From Jeotgalicoccus nanhaiensis (GTDB lineage: Bacteria > Bacillota > Bacilli > Staphylococcales > Salinicoccaceae), in NCBI GenBank assembly GCA_004570955.1, contig SPPL01000002.1, forward strand, positions 1-64,000: DNA of 64,000 nt. The letters run 5' to 3'. The notes beneath the pieces were generated by a model that was not told the origin of the DNA, did no database searches, and saw only the letters and a list, made by a program, of their open reading frames with translations. Within the stretch, counting starts at the first letter, position 1, and each line of letters starts with the position of its first letter. Both the position numbers and the translations under genes were made by a program. Shown in pieces: positions 16,797 to 24,244 of the stretch.

Positions 16797-18779
16797 ATGG
16801 ATTTAAAGAACATTATTTTTAATCACTTAGAATTAAAGATAAGTAATCAATACGCTATGAAAGTGGCAAAGAGAATATTGGATGATATTTTAATCATTAG
16901 GGTAGGACATGTCCCTGACAATATTGAATTGAGTCCAGATTATTTAATATTTAATAATAATTTTAATTGGCATATCGACATAGGGGAAAAGACAAACATG
17001 GCAATGTTCCATCTTAATACATTGGAACCTATAAAGTATCTATTACAAGCTTATGAAATTGATAACAATGACAAGTATTTATACAAAGCTATTGAAATCT
17101 TGGAAGCGTGGAATAATAATCTTATAGAAGATAAGGAGTCAACTTATACATGGTATGATCATTGTGTCTCAGAACGTACATTAATTATTATATTACTAAA
17201 AATAAACTTAAATAATAGAAATATAAATGACTATAATACTTTTATTCATACTTTATTGTCAAAGCATCAGCTATACCTTGCTGACTCTGATAATCATAGC
17301 TTAGGTAATCATGGATTGATGATTGATCGAAGTCTATACATTTTAACGAAATATTTAAATAATAATGATAGTTATGTTTTACTTGCAAAGAAAAGAATAC
17401 GTAGACTATTTGATATCTCATTTACCAAAAATGGAATTAATACCGAAAATTCAATTTCTTATCATTTATTTAATATGGATTTATACTTAATTATTGAATA
17501 TGAACTTTTAAATTATTTTGAAGATTCAATAGGTGAGGATTTTAAAAAGAGAATTGAAGCAGCATTTAATTACATAGCAATATTCACACAAAATAATACT
17601 AAATTCCCTAATATTGGAGATGGGGAGAGGTATGATTTAAAGCAATTATACTCACGAAGAATGGGAGAAACTTATCAGTCGTATATACCTAAAATGTTAA
17701 AAAGAAATGAAGAACAAAAAAATTTTTACTTTCCAGATGAAGGGATATTTTACTATAAACAAGACAAAAGATTTTTCTCATTTATTTCAGGAAAGTTATA
17801 CAACAATCATAAACACGGTGATGATTTATCGTTTACCTACTCGTTTGATGAAGATGATATTTTAGTTGATTGTGGAACCTACACCTATCAAAAAGGTGAG
17901 TTTAGAAAGCATTTTATGTCAGCAAGATCTCATAATGGCCTAATTGTTGAAAATAAAAGTTACCCCTTTCTTAGTAAAGAATTGAGTAAAATAGGTTTAA
18001 TACATTTTGAAGAAAATGATGAATATACATATGTTGTTGGTAAAAATGATTTATATGAATCGGTAAACATTAATAGACATATAATTATAACCAAATTAAA
18101 CAGTATTATTATTTATGATGAGCTAATCTCTGATTTTAGTCAGCTGGTGAGCCAAAACTTTAATTTACACCCTGATTTTAATGAGTCAATAGCATTTGAA
18201 AGCGACAATTTGTATAAAGTAACTCATCCTATGTCAAAACGAGAGTTAGTTATAAAGCAACACCAACCAACTAATATTCAATGTAAAATTGGAGATATAG
18301 AAAAAGCTGACTATGGAATATATTCGGAACGTTTCCATAAGATATCACCAATTAAGAATGTTCAATTCGACACACACGAAAATATATTTTTAACATCTAT
18401 TCAGTATGGAAGAAATAATTCTGAAATTACTGTTCAAAAAAATGATAATCATATTTCTATTGTCGAAGAAAATTTATCACTTGTAATTAAATTGTATCAA
18501 AATTCGCGTGAACTTAATAAACTATCTTTTATCAAAGAGAAAAAGATAGACGGAAAAAGATTTAGTTTTGAATGTATACATAATTATAATTTTGAGAATC
18601 CTCAATATGCATGGTATATATACAAAGATGGAAAAATATTTGATAAAAAATGGTATTCTGAAAGCAACATCTTGAATTATAAATTTGTAGAGAATGGTAA
18701 ATATAGGATCCAATATTATATACTTGATAAATTAAGTAATGAGAAAATAATTAAATGGCATAATGGAATATATATATAG
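16797..18779 (+). CDS. Heparinase II/III family protein with C-terminal Y_Y_Y-type module
   Basis: A 660-residue paralogue of the 3961 gene. The alpha-toroid half has DNHSLGNHGLMIDRSLY (about residues 163-179) and TENSISYHLF (about 217). The beta half has NNHKHGDDLSFTY (about 336-348), DCGTYTYQKGEFRKH and SARSHNGLIV (about 378). The last 60 residues (YAWYIYKDGK ... GKYRIQYYI) are an extra beta module also present in the protein at 143-1342. No signal peptide is visible. Its own upstream region has a TATAAT at 16761-16766, and AAGGGTGAT precedes the ATG, so it is probably transcribed separately from the broken genes upstream. It would act on uronic-acid polysaccharide (family knowledge). A strong terminator follows. 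Confidence 0.8.
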   Translation: MDLKNIIFNHLELKISNQYAMKVAKRILDDILIIRVGHVPDNIELSPDYLIFNNNFNWHIDIGEKTNMAMFHLNTLEPIKYLLQAYEIDNNDKYLYKAIEILEAWNNNLIEDKESTYTWYDHCVSERTLIIILLKINLNNRNINDYNTFIHTLLSKHQLYLADSDNHSLGNHGLMIDRSLYILTKYLNNNDSYVLLAKKRIRRLFDISFTKNGINTENSISYHLFNMDLYLIIEYELLNYFEDSIGEDFKKRIEAAFNYIAIFTQNNTKFPNIGDGERYDLKQLYSRRMGETYQSYIPKMLKRNEEQKNFYFPDEGIFYYKQDKRFFSFISGKLYNNHKHGDDLSFTYSFDEDDILVDCGTYTYQKGEFRKHFMSARSHNGLIVENKSYPFLSKELSKIGLIHFEENDEYTYVVGKNDLYESVNINRHIIITKLNSIIIYDELISDFSQLVSQNFNLHPDFNESIAFESDNLYKVTHPMSKRELVIKQHQPTNIQCKIGDIEKADYGIYSERFHKISPIKNVQFDTHENIFLTSIQYGRNNSEITVQKNDNHISIVEENLSLVIKLYQNSRELNKLSFIKEKKIDGKRFSFECIHNYNFENPQYAWYIYKDGKIFDKKWYSESNILNYKFVENGKYRIQYYILDKLSNEKIIKWHNGIYI

Positions 18780-18798
18780 TTTTACCTTGAAGATATTT

Positions 18799-18828
18799 AA
18801 GCCAGGTCATAGACCTGGCTTATTTTTT
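18799..18828 (+). terminator. Rho-independent terminator
   Basis: AAGCCAGGTC (18799-18808) and GACCTGGCTT (18812-18821) form a 10-bp stem with a 3-nt loop, followed by ATTTTTT. It closes the AT-rich block. Confidence 0.9.
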
Positions 18829-18849
18829 GGTATTTATATTTGATATTAA

Positions 18850-18879
18850 TTGCTTCAATTACCTTTAAAATAGTATGAT
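18850..18879 (+). promoter_or_regulatory. Sigma-A-type promoter of the first lipoprotein
   Basis: TTGCTT (18850-18855), an 18-bp spacer and TATGAT (18874-18879), 30 bp before the start codon. Confidence 0.55.
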
Positions 18880-18908
18880 TTTAATGAATCAATTTGTGGA
18901 GGGCTCTT

Positions 18909-19298
18909 ATGTATTACTTCAAAACCATTCTCTTCTTGTGTTTTTGCTGTTTTCTATTACTTCTATCTGCCTGTAATAATGTTTCTACTACCCAGGCGAC
19001 AAGCAACAACCTTATCAACAAAGTCAATCTCGTAGGAGACCGCTGGGTTAACTACAAGGGTATTTTAGAAAACAATAAGGCAATGATGCAGTCGCAGTTC
19101 ATCCCGTATAATCCAGAAAAAGATTATGAGGTAAGCCGTGACACTTATGTATCCTACTTCAATGGTGAAGAGTTTATAAAAACAGAACTCTATGAAGATA
19201 CACCAGAGATGCTTAATTCAGTTGAAGAAGCAGATGGTATAATACTCAGCTTTAATAAAAGTAATAGAAATGGCATGCAGCTCGTTGAAATTGAATAA
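18909..19298 (+). CDS. Lipoprotein with jelly-roll-like domain, paralogue 1
   Basis: The ATG at 18909 follows GGAGGG (18898-18903). The 129-residue product has a signal peptide with a cysteine-rich hydrophobic core and lipobox LLSAC, so it is predicted to be anchored to the outer membrane face by a diacylated Cys. The mature part shares with the 19960 product the pattern W..Y.G..E.N..MM...IPY.P...YEV.R..YVSYFNGE.FI.T. That pattern resembles small carbohydrate-binding jelly-roll domains found on glycan-active proteins (inference). The next gene, a YdcF-type protein, starts 20 bp downstream in the same transcript. Confidence 0.7.
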   Translation: MYYFKTILFLCFCCFLLLLSACNNVSTTQATSNNLINKVNLVGDRWVNYKGILENNKAMMQSQFIPYNPEKDYEVSRDTYVSYFNGEEFIKTELYEDTPEMLNSVEEADGIILSFNKSNRNGMQLVEIE

Positions 19299-19318
19299 TA
19301 TCAAATGCGGAGGCAACA

Positions 19319-19888
19319 ATGAATATTAAAATTGCAATCCCTTTACTTGTTATACTTGCTCTTACATTTATAGCAATTTTAATAGAAAGTTTTATACCTG
19401 GAGAGTCTGATTCACCAAAAGACAGCGATGTGATTGTCATTCTCGGCGGCGGAGATCAGGGCCGTGTAGAGAGAGCTGCTGATTTATATCAGTCAGGCTA
19501 TGCCGGTAAAGTGCTGATTACCCCAGCAGGGGACAGATATAATGCTGAAGAACTTACATCTATTGTTCGCCATTACGGTGTCGAAGAGGAAGATGTAATC
19601 GTTGATACTGAATCCACCAGCACGTATTCAAATGCAGAGAGAACTATAGAAATTATGGAAGATAATAATTTTGAATCTGCAATGATAGTTACAAGTGATT
19701 ATCATCTTAAACGGGCAAAACTAGCGTTCGAACGGTTGAATGATAATGAAAAAACCTTTAACTATATCTCCGCTTCAAATCTTGAAGGAAAAAAAGGTCT
19801 CGACAGAGAAGACGCTTTTTCCCACTGGATTAGCGAGTTTGTAAAAATATGGGGCTACCGCTTCGGCTTATATAATCTCTTTGGTTAA
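19319..19888 (+). CDS. YdcF/SanA/ElyC-family (DUF218) membrane-anchored protein, copy 1
   Basis: A 189-residue protein with one N-terminal membrane segment (about residues 4-24) and a DUF218 domain: SDVIVILGGGDQGRVERAAD, YAGKVLITP, the STSTYSNAERT segment and MIVTSDYHLKRAKLAFE. Family members are envelope proteins linked to peptidoglycan or undecaprenyl-carrier metabolism (ElyC, SanA), but the reaction is not established. GGAGG precedes the ATG. It is paired with the upstream lipoprotein, and two further family members lie at 20454 and 42996. The last one ends the capsule operon, which suggests a role in surface glycan export or attachment. Confidence 0.8.
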   Translation: MNIKIAIPLLVILALTFIAILIESFIPGESDSPKDSDVIVILGGGDQGRVERAADLYQSGYAGKVLITPAGDRYNAEELTSIVRHYGVEEEDVIVDTESTSTYSNAERTIEIMEDNNFESAMIVTSDYHLKRAKLAFERLNDNEKTFNYISASNLEGKKGLDREDAFSHWISEFVKIWGYRFGLYNLFG

Positions 19889-19930
19889 CAGTTAGACAGC
19901 CAGCAATATTATGCTATTATTTAACTGTTA
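19886..19930 (+). promoter_or_regulatory. Promoter framed by an inverted repeat
   Basis: TAGACA (19893-19898), a 16-bp spacer and the extended -10 TGCTATTAT (TATTAT 19915-19920) form a good sigma-A promoter for the second lipoprotein. It is framed by TAACAGTTA (19886-19894) and TAACTGTTA (19922-19930), a 9-bp inverted repeat that could be an operator. Confidence 0.6.
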
Positions 19931-19959
19931 CTTACTTTAAACAGAAAAGGGGAACATCA

Positions 19960-20331
19960 ATGAAAACCAAATTGTCTTTTATGAGTTTACTCGTGGGAAT
20001 TATGCTTTTATCAGCGTGCAGCGGCGGTTCAGATGATAATCTGATGGATATGGGATCGCTCACTGAAGGCAGCTGGATGGGCTATAATGGTGAGGCTGTT
20101 GAAAATGAAGAAATGATGACTACTGATTATATTGACTACGATCCATCTAATACTTATGAAATTAACCGTTCAAGCTACGTATCTTATTTTAACGGGGAAG
20201 ATTTTATTGAAACGATTCAATACAGCGGAGAGCCGCCGATGACACTGGATACTGTAGAAGAAGCCGACCGGATTATGGTGAGTTTCAATCAGTACAATGA
20301 AGATTCTATTAATTTAAAAACTGCAGAATAA
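19960..20331 (+). CDS. Lipoprotein with jelly-roll-like domain, paralogue 2
   Basis: A 123-residue protein with a classic lipoprotein signal (MKTKLSFMSLLVGIMLLSAC). The mature part is acidic and aligns along its length with the 18909 product (SWMGYNGE, EEMMTTDYIDYDPSNTYEI, SYVSYFNGEDFIET, TVEEADRIMVSFNQ). The function is unknown; glycan binding at the membrane surface is the best guess. It has its own promoter (19893-19920) and terminator (20339-20366), so unlike copy 1 it is transcribed alone. The AAAGGGG ribosome binding site is well placed. Confidence 0.7.
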   Translation: MKTKLSFMSLLVGIMLLSACSGGSDDNLMDMGSLTEGSWMGYNGEAVENEEMMTTDYIDYDPSNTYEINRSSYVSYFNGEDFIETIQYSGEPPMTLDTVEEADRIMVSFNQYNEDSINLKTAE

Positions 20332-20338
20332 AAGCAAG

Positions 20339-20366
20339 CCGTGAGAGGATATCTCACGGTTTTTTA
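20339..20366 (+). terminator. Rho-independent terminator
   Basis: CCGTGAGA (20339-20346) pairs with TCTCACGG (20352-20359), then TTTTTT. Confidence 0.9.
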
Positions 20367-20453
20367 TTTACATTAATTTTACTTTTGTAAAACTGTATCT
20401 AAGTACTGGCCTGTTACACTGCAGGTAACAATACAAGTGAGGTGAGTACTGTT

Positions 20454-20975
20454 ATGTCTTATGAAAATAAAACACTAATTGTCTACCTTGACGGTGATTA
20501 CCGCCGCTTTAAAGCAGTTGCAGATCTTTATCAGAAATTTGATTACGGCAAGGCGCATATCCTAATTACATCATTTAATGACGAAAACGAACTCCGCGGT
20601 ACGAAAGATCTTTTAAACTCCACCTACGATTATATAGACGAACGTCATATCCTCACAGAATACTTCTCAACGACTACCTACAACAACGCAGTAGAAATTC
20701 AGCAGATACTATCCAGATTAAATTACAGTCATGTCATCATTGTTACGAGCCAGTACCATATTTTCCGCACCAGAATGATTTTTAATAAGGTGTTTAACGG
20801 AAGCAGAAAATTAAAATTTATAGGCGTTAATCATCAAACGACACTGCTCGAATATTCATCTGAAGCGGTGAAATTAGTATTGTATCTGCTGCGGAATTAC
20901 AAGTTTTTTACTAAAGACAAACTGCTTTATAATAAGAGCAGATACAGAAGACTATCCCGGTTAAGATATCAGTAA
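20454..20975 (+). CDS. YdcF-family (DUF218) protein without membrane anchor, copy 2
   Basis: The ATG at 20454 follows GAGGTG (20439-20444); an in-frame GTG at 20442 lies within that site. The 173-residue product keeps the DUF218 core (RRFKAVADLYQKFDYGKAHIL, STTTYNNAVEIQQIL, HVIIVTSQYHIFRTRMIF) but lacks the N-terminal membrane segment and the glycine-rich start (LGGG is YLDGD). The C-terminus is strongly basic, ending SKSRYRRLSRLRYQ-like, which could bind the membrane or nucleic acid. It is a diverged copy of the 19319 and 42996 genes. An inverted repeat, TGTTAC/GTAACA (20412-20430), lies upstream and may be regulatory. Confidence 0.7.
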   Translation: MSYENKTLIVYLDGDYRRFKAVADLYQKFDYGKAHILITSFNDENELRGTKDLLNSTYDYIDERHILTEYFSTTTYNNAVEIQQILSRLNYSHVIIVTSQYHIFRTRMIFNKVFNGSRKLKFIGVNHQTTLLEYSSEAVKLVLYLLRNYKFFTKDKLLYNKSRYRRLSRLRYQ

Positions 20976-21052
20976 TAAAATCAGCAGGAGCATCAAATTT
21001 TAATCCCCTGTATGTTAAACTGTTAATAATGACATAAAGAATAGGGGATTAC

Positions 21053-21721
21053 ATGAAAAGCTATAAAGAAACTAAAGAAGAATTATTGAATCAGACAGAC
21101 TATAGAAACTTTACATACAGAATGACCCGTCTGCCGGAGATGATTGAAGCGCAGTCCAAAAATCTGGATGACATTTTAGCTCAATTTAAAGAAGAAGGTT
21201 TCAATCACTTATCTGTGGTAAAACTTTGCCGTGCTTTCGTCAGAATTGATTTAATCAGATTATCACTCATGCAAAGTACTCACGGTGTCTTGAGCGAAGA
21301 TAAGAAAGTTCAATATCCTTCAGAGTACGAAGTGCTTGAAAGATTTACTCTGGAAAAAGCTGATCAGGACTTTTATCCTTTAGATTTTCCTAAGGAACTT
21401 GAAGACAAGAACCAGGAAATCCGCGCTCAGCTGATTCAGCTGACGAAAGAACTCGAACCGCTGCTGCGTCTTGTCGAGCAGAACACAGGCGATATGAACG
21501 AGACACTTAAAGTTGTCATCACACAGCTGCAGGCAAGCAACAACCATGTGCTCAGCAAGATTTACGATGATGTATTCTATACGACAGTGCTGGACTACAA
21601 CATCGATAATGCCTTTGAAACAGCATGGAAAAACAATTTAATCCAATCGCCGCTGGTATCATTCTACTCGGTATTCACACTGTCATTTTACGATGATATG
21701 TTTAAAGATCAGCTGGTATAA
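21053..21721 (+). CDS. Unrecognised helical protein
   Basis: A 222-residue soluble, acidic protein, mostly helical, with no signal peptide, membrane segment or recognisable catalytic motif. Sections such as KELEDKNQEIRAQLIQLTKELE (about residues 120-140) have heptad character. The C-terminus is aromatic (PLVSFYSVFTLSFYDDMF). It is a single-gene unit: its own upstream region, an AGGGGATT-type ribosome binding site and a terminator immediately after. Codon use matches the flanks. No function is proposed. Confidence 0.65.
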   Translation: MKSYKETKEELLNQTDYRNFTYRMTRLPEMIEAQSKNLDDILAQFKEEGFNHLSVVKLCRAFVRIDLIRLSLMQSTHGVLSEDKKVQYPSEYEVLERFTLEKADQDFYPLDFPKELEDKNQEIRAQLIQLTKELEPLLRLVEQNTGDMNETLKVVITQLQASNNHVLSKIYDDVFYTTVLDYNIDNAFETAWKNNLIQSPLVSFYSVFTLSFYDDMFKDQLV

Positions 21722-21733
21722 TTTTAAATTTGC

Positions 21734-21767
21734 ACCGTTCTTAATTTGTATTAAGGACGGTTTTTTT
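21734..21767 (+). terminator. Rho-independent terminator
   Basis: ACCGTTCTTAA (21734-21744) pairs with TTAAGGACGGT (21751-21761, one G-T pair), then a run of T. Confidence 0.9.
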
Positions 21768-21787
21768 ATTTTGATTGATTAATAAAT

Positions 21788-21812
21788 GACTAATATACAT
21801 CTAATCGGGTAT
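21788..21812 (+). promoter_or_regulatory. Sigma-B-like promoter of zinc-ribbon miniprotein 1
   Basis: GACTAA (21788-21793), a 13-bp spacer and GGGTAT (21807-21812). The -10 is the sigma-B consensus and the -35 matches GTTTAA at four of six positions. The same geometry precedes the paralogue (22164-22188). Confidence 0.55.
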
Positions 21813-21853
21813 TTATCTATTAGCAAATACTTTACTGAAAGTGAGTGATTCCT

Positions 21854-22117
21854 ATGGTGACATGTCAAAATTGCGGTGAAGAAGTACTGGAAGGCACAAG
21901 AGTCTGTCCAACATGCGGAGAGTTCATCCGCGAAGATGAGAATTTCACAGATACCAACGGTCTGATTCAGGAAAGAGCACCTGAAGAGGAGTTCTTAAAC
22001 GGTCCCGGCAAAGATAATAAGATGGAAGATATGCCGGAAGAGAATTATCCTGAAGACGAGTTAAATAAACAGCAGAAAAAAGAACGCAGTGATTTCGGCC
22101 GTGCAGATGAAGACTAA
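21854..22117 (+). CDS. Zinc-ribbon miniprotein with acidic tail, copy 1
   Basis: The ATG at 21854 is favoured over an in-frame GTG at 21845. The 87-residue product starts MVTCQNCGEEVLEGTRVCPTC, a CxxC-13-CxxC zinc ribbon. It continues with a highly acidic low-complexity tail containing EEEFLNGP and FGRADED. It aligns with the tandem copy at 22225 over its whole length. Soluble zinc ribbons with acidic tails are often annotated only as hypothetical; partner binding is the likely role. A sigma-B-like promoter and its own terminator make it a single-gene stress-type unit. Confidence 0.7.
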   Translation: MVTCQNCGEEVLEGTRVCPTCGEFIREDENFTDTNGLIQERAPEEEFLNGPGKDNKMEDMPEENYPEDELNKQQKKERSDFGRADED

Positions 22118-22123
22118 AGTTTG

Positions 22124-22150
22124 CTTCCCGGTGCTGCCGGGAAGTTTTTT
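22124..22150 (+). terminator. Rho-independent terminator
   Basis: CTTCCCGG (22124-22131) pairs with CCGGGAAG (22137-22144), then TTTTTT. Confidence 0.92.
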
Positions 22151-22163
22151 CTTATGATGAAAT

Positions 22164-22188
22164 GACTAGATATATTTGATAAGGGTAT
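22164..22188 (+). promoter_or_regulatory. Sigma-B-like promoter of zinc-ribbon miniprotein 2
   Basis: GACTAG (22164-22169), a 13-bp spacer and GGGTAT (22183-22188). The flanking ATGACTA and GGGTATTTRTCTA are conserved with the promoter at 21788, so the promoter was duplicated with the gene. Confidence 0.55.
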
Positions 22189-22224
22189 TTGTCTAAGAAC
22201 ATAAACGGAAAAGAGGTTTACATT

Positions 22225-22491
22225 ATGGATGCATGTCAAAATTGCGGTGCGAAAATCGCCGAAGAGACTGCTATTTGTCCGAATTGCGGAGCATATACTT
22301 ACGGCGGAGAACAAGCCGAAGATGTCGAAGACAGAATTGAGAACGTAGCAGTGGAAGAAGAAATTCTGGACGGTCCTGTGTCTTACAATGAACCGATAGA
22401 AAATCTTCCTGATGAAACATATCTGGATGACGAGGTGGACGACCTGGAACTTGAAGCGGAACGCAGAAAGTTCGGCAAGTCGACTGAATAG
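22225..22491 (+). CDS. Zinc-ribbon miniprotein with acidic tail, copy 2
   Basis: The ATG at 22225 follows AAGAGG. The 88-residue product has the zinc ribbon CQNCGAKIAEETAICPNC, then an acidic tail with EEEILDGP, ENLPDETYLDD and a final RRKFGKSTE. These correspond to EEEFLNGP, EDMPEENYPED and RSDFGRADED in copy 1, so the two arose by tandem duplication and diverged. No signal peptide or membrane segment. A bidirectional terminator follows. Confidence 0.7.
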   Translation: MDACQNCGAKIAEETAICPNCGAYTYGGEQAEDVEDRIENVAVEEEILDGPVSYNEPIENLPDETYLDDEVDDLELEAERRKFGKSTE

Positions 22492-22524
22492 AAAAATCTC
22501 AGGATAATCCTAAATTAATAAAAG

Positions 22525-22564
22525 CAGAGGTGTAAACTCATTAACGTTTACACCTCTGTTTTTT
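22525..22564. terminator. Bidirectional terminator
   Basis: CAGAGGTGTAAAC (22525-22537) pairs perfectly with GTTTACACCTCTG (22546-22558). TTTTTT follows on the plus side, and an A-rich flank serves the convergent regulator gene on the minus side. Confidence 0.88.
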
Positions 22565-24041
22565 AATTATCGCTCAATCTGATTTCTTTTATTTTGTGAT
22601 TAATCAAATTAATATCTTTGTTTGTCGGAATATCGTTTACCGCAATCACTCTGCTGTCCGATATGGGCAAGGTGAAATTTGCAATCAGTAAATCGACTTC
22701 GTCTGATGTCTCGAGCAGCGCTTCGATATTATATGAATCGATTAATTCCGTATCCACACGCTCATAAAATTCAGTTTGCAAAATAGACTGCATTAGCCGG
22801 GCATGATATATATCGTGGCTGCTGACCACTTTTACTTTAATTTTACGCTGGGATTTTAAAAGATTTCTAAACAGGTTTTCCCATCTCGTGACAAAAGAGT
22901 GCATTAAATGAAAAATAAAATCTTCATTATATTTAATCTCCATCAGTTCAACGTAATTTTCTAATTTTACTTTAAGACTGCTATAGAACTTTGGGAACAA
23001 TTCTCTGAACTGCTGCAGCAGCATAAATTTATTATTGATGATTAGTGGTCTGACATTAATATTGCGAATACCGAGCTGGGCGCTGTTATGTATATTGTAA
23101 ATCAGCATTTCCCTGTTATCGATTGGTATGTCAAATTCTGTAGCTAATTCATTGATAATCTGTGTTAAATGAATGTAGGATTGGGCAGAATAACTGTCAA
23201 TTGTCGCGCTTTTCAGCAGTTCATCATGATTAAAGAAAAAATAGTCGGAAATTATATAAGACAGGTTGTCAGTAAATACTTGGGCATGGAAATCTCCTTT
23301 AAAGACAGCAGAAAATATTTTAAAAAATTGATCAGACTGATTCAGCATATTTAAAATGCCGGATGTTCGAACTCCCTGATTATCCACTGTATGTCCCTGG
23401 CTTACCCGTATATGTGAGACTGCGAGAGAAAGTTTCAGTAATTTTAAGTCAGAATACTGAAGTTTGAATTTTAATGTATCAGTGAAAGCCGTAAACATTT
23501 TTAATAATTCATCATGATCGATATCCGTAAAAGGCCACTCATTGATATCATAACGTTCTGTCAGATATTGAATATAGAAGCTTCTTATTTCAATTTCGTC
23601 ACCGTGAAGACAGCAGGGAGAAGTTGAAAAACTGATCTCAAAGTTATCTTTCAGTCCTTCATTAATACGTGCAATTAAACGGTAGACGGTCGGTAGCGAA
23701 ATATGATAGATATCAGCTAAATCATCAACGGTTACATTTTTATTGAAAAGAGTATATTCAATAATATTGAAACATATATTATTTTTCATAATATAATTTC
23801 CGAAAGAGTCGATAGAACAGTTATCGTGAAAACGAATACTGTATTCTTTAGAACGCGATTCAATTTCAAATATATGCGATAAATCGGACTCTGAAATTTC
23901 TCTAATATCCTCGTAAACGGTTCTCACTTTTGCTCCAAGTTTCTGTGCCAGATCATCAATATGTATAAAACTGTCAGACTGGTAAAGGAACTGGATCAGC
24001 TGAAATTTTCTATGATTTGAAGCTGTTAATACTTCTAACAT
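22563..24041 (-). CDS. Mga/AtxA-type transcription regulator, paralogue 1
   Basis: A 492-residue regulator. Two N-terminal DNA-binding regions are visible: a winged helix (HIDDLAQKLGAKVRTVYEDIREI, about residues 27-49) and the Mga-type HTH (VDDLADIYHISLPTVYRLIARI, about 103-124). PRD-like helical domains follow (HNSAQLGIRNIN, about 330), then a C-terminal EIIB-like alpha/beta domain (KIKVKVVSSHDIYHARLMQS). Relatives such as AtxA and Mga control capsule and surface-protein genes and are tuned by PTS phosphorylation (established). Two close paralogues occur at 43604 and 55895. GGGTGG precedes the ATG. It is divergent from the zinc-ribbon/tcaA genes and could control them or the capsule operon (inference). 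Confidence 0.8.
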   Translation of the reverse strand: MLEVLTASNHRKFQLIQFLYQSDSFIHIDDLAQKLGAKVRTVYEDIREISESDLSHIFEIESRSKEYSIRFHDNCSIDSFGNYIMKNNICFNIIEYTLFNKNVTVDDLADIYHISLPTVYRLIARINEGLKDNFEISFSTSPCCLHGDEIEIRSFYIQYLTERYDINEWPFTDIDHDELLKMFTAFTDTLKFKLQYSDLKLLKLSLAVSHIRVSQGHTVDNQGVRTSGILNMLNQSDQFFKIFSAVFKGDFHAQVFTDNLSYIISDYFFFNHDELLKSATIDSYSAQSYIHLTQIINELATEFDIPIDNREMLIYNIHNSAQLGIRNINVRPLIINNKFMLLQQFRELFPKFYSSLKVKLENYVELMEIKYNEDFIFHLMHSFVTRWENLFRNLLKSQRKIKVKVVSSHDIYHARLMQSILQTEFYERVDTELIDSYNIEALLETSDEVDLLIANFTLPISDSRVIAVNDIPTNKDINLINHKIKEIRLSDN

Positions 24042-24244
24042 AATGCCACCCCATGTATATAAATTAATCTCAGTATATCGAACATTATATATTCTTTAAA
24101 GTAGTGCTTGTAAAATATTGTTAAAAGATTGATGAAAGGTATGTTCTTTTTATCTAGTTTATAAGAATAAATTTTCTGATAAGTTATTGTTATAAAAGCA
24201 ATGATTGTTATAATTAAAATAAATAAGGAAAAGGAGGAAAATTT

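Noticed and set aside
18909..20975. Toxin-antitoxin pairs
   Set aside because: The small genes have lipoprotein signals or DUF218 domains, and their pairing is by duplication, not by toxin-antitoxin organisation.
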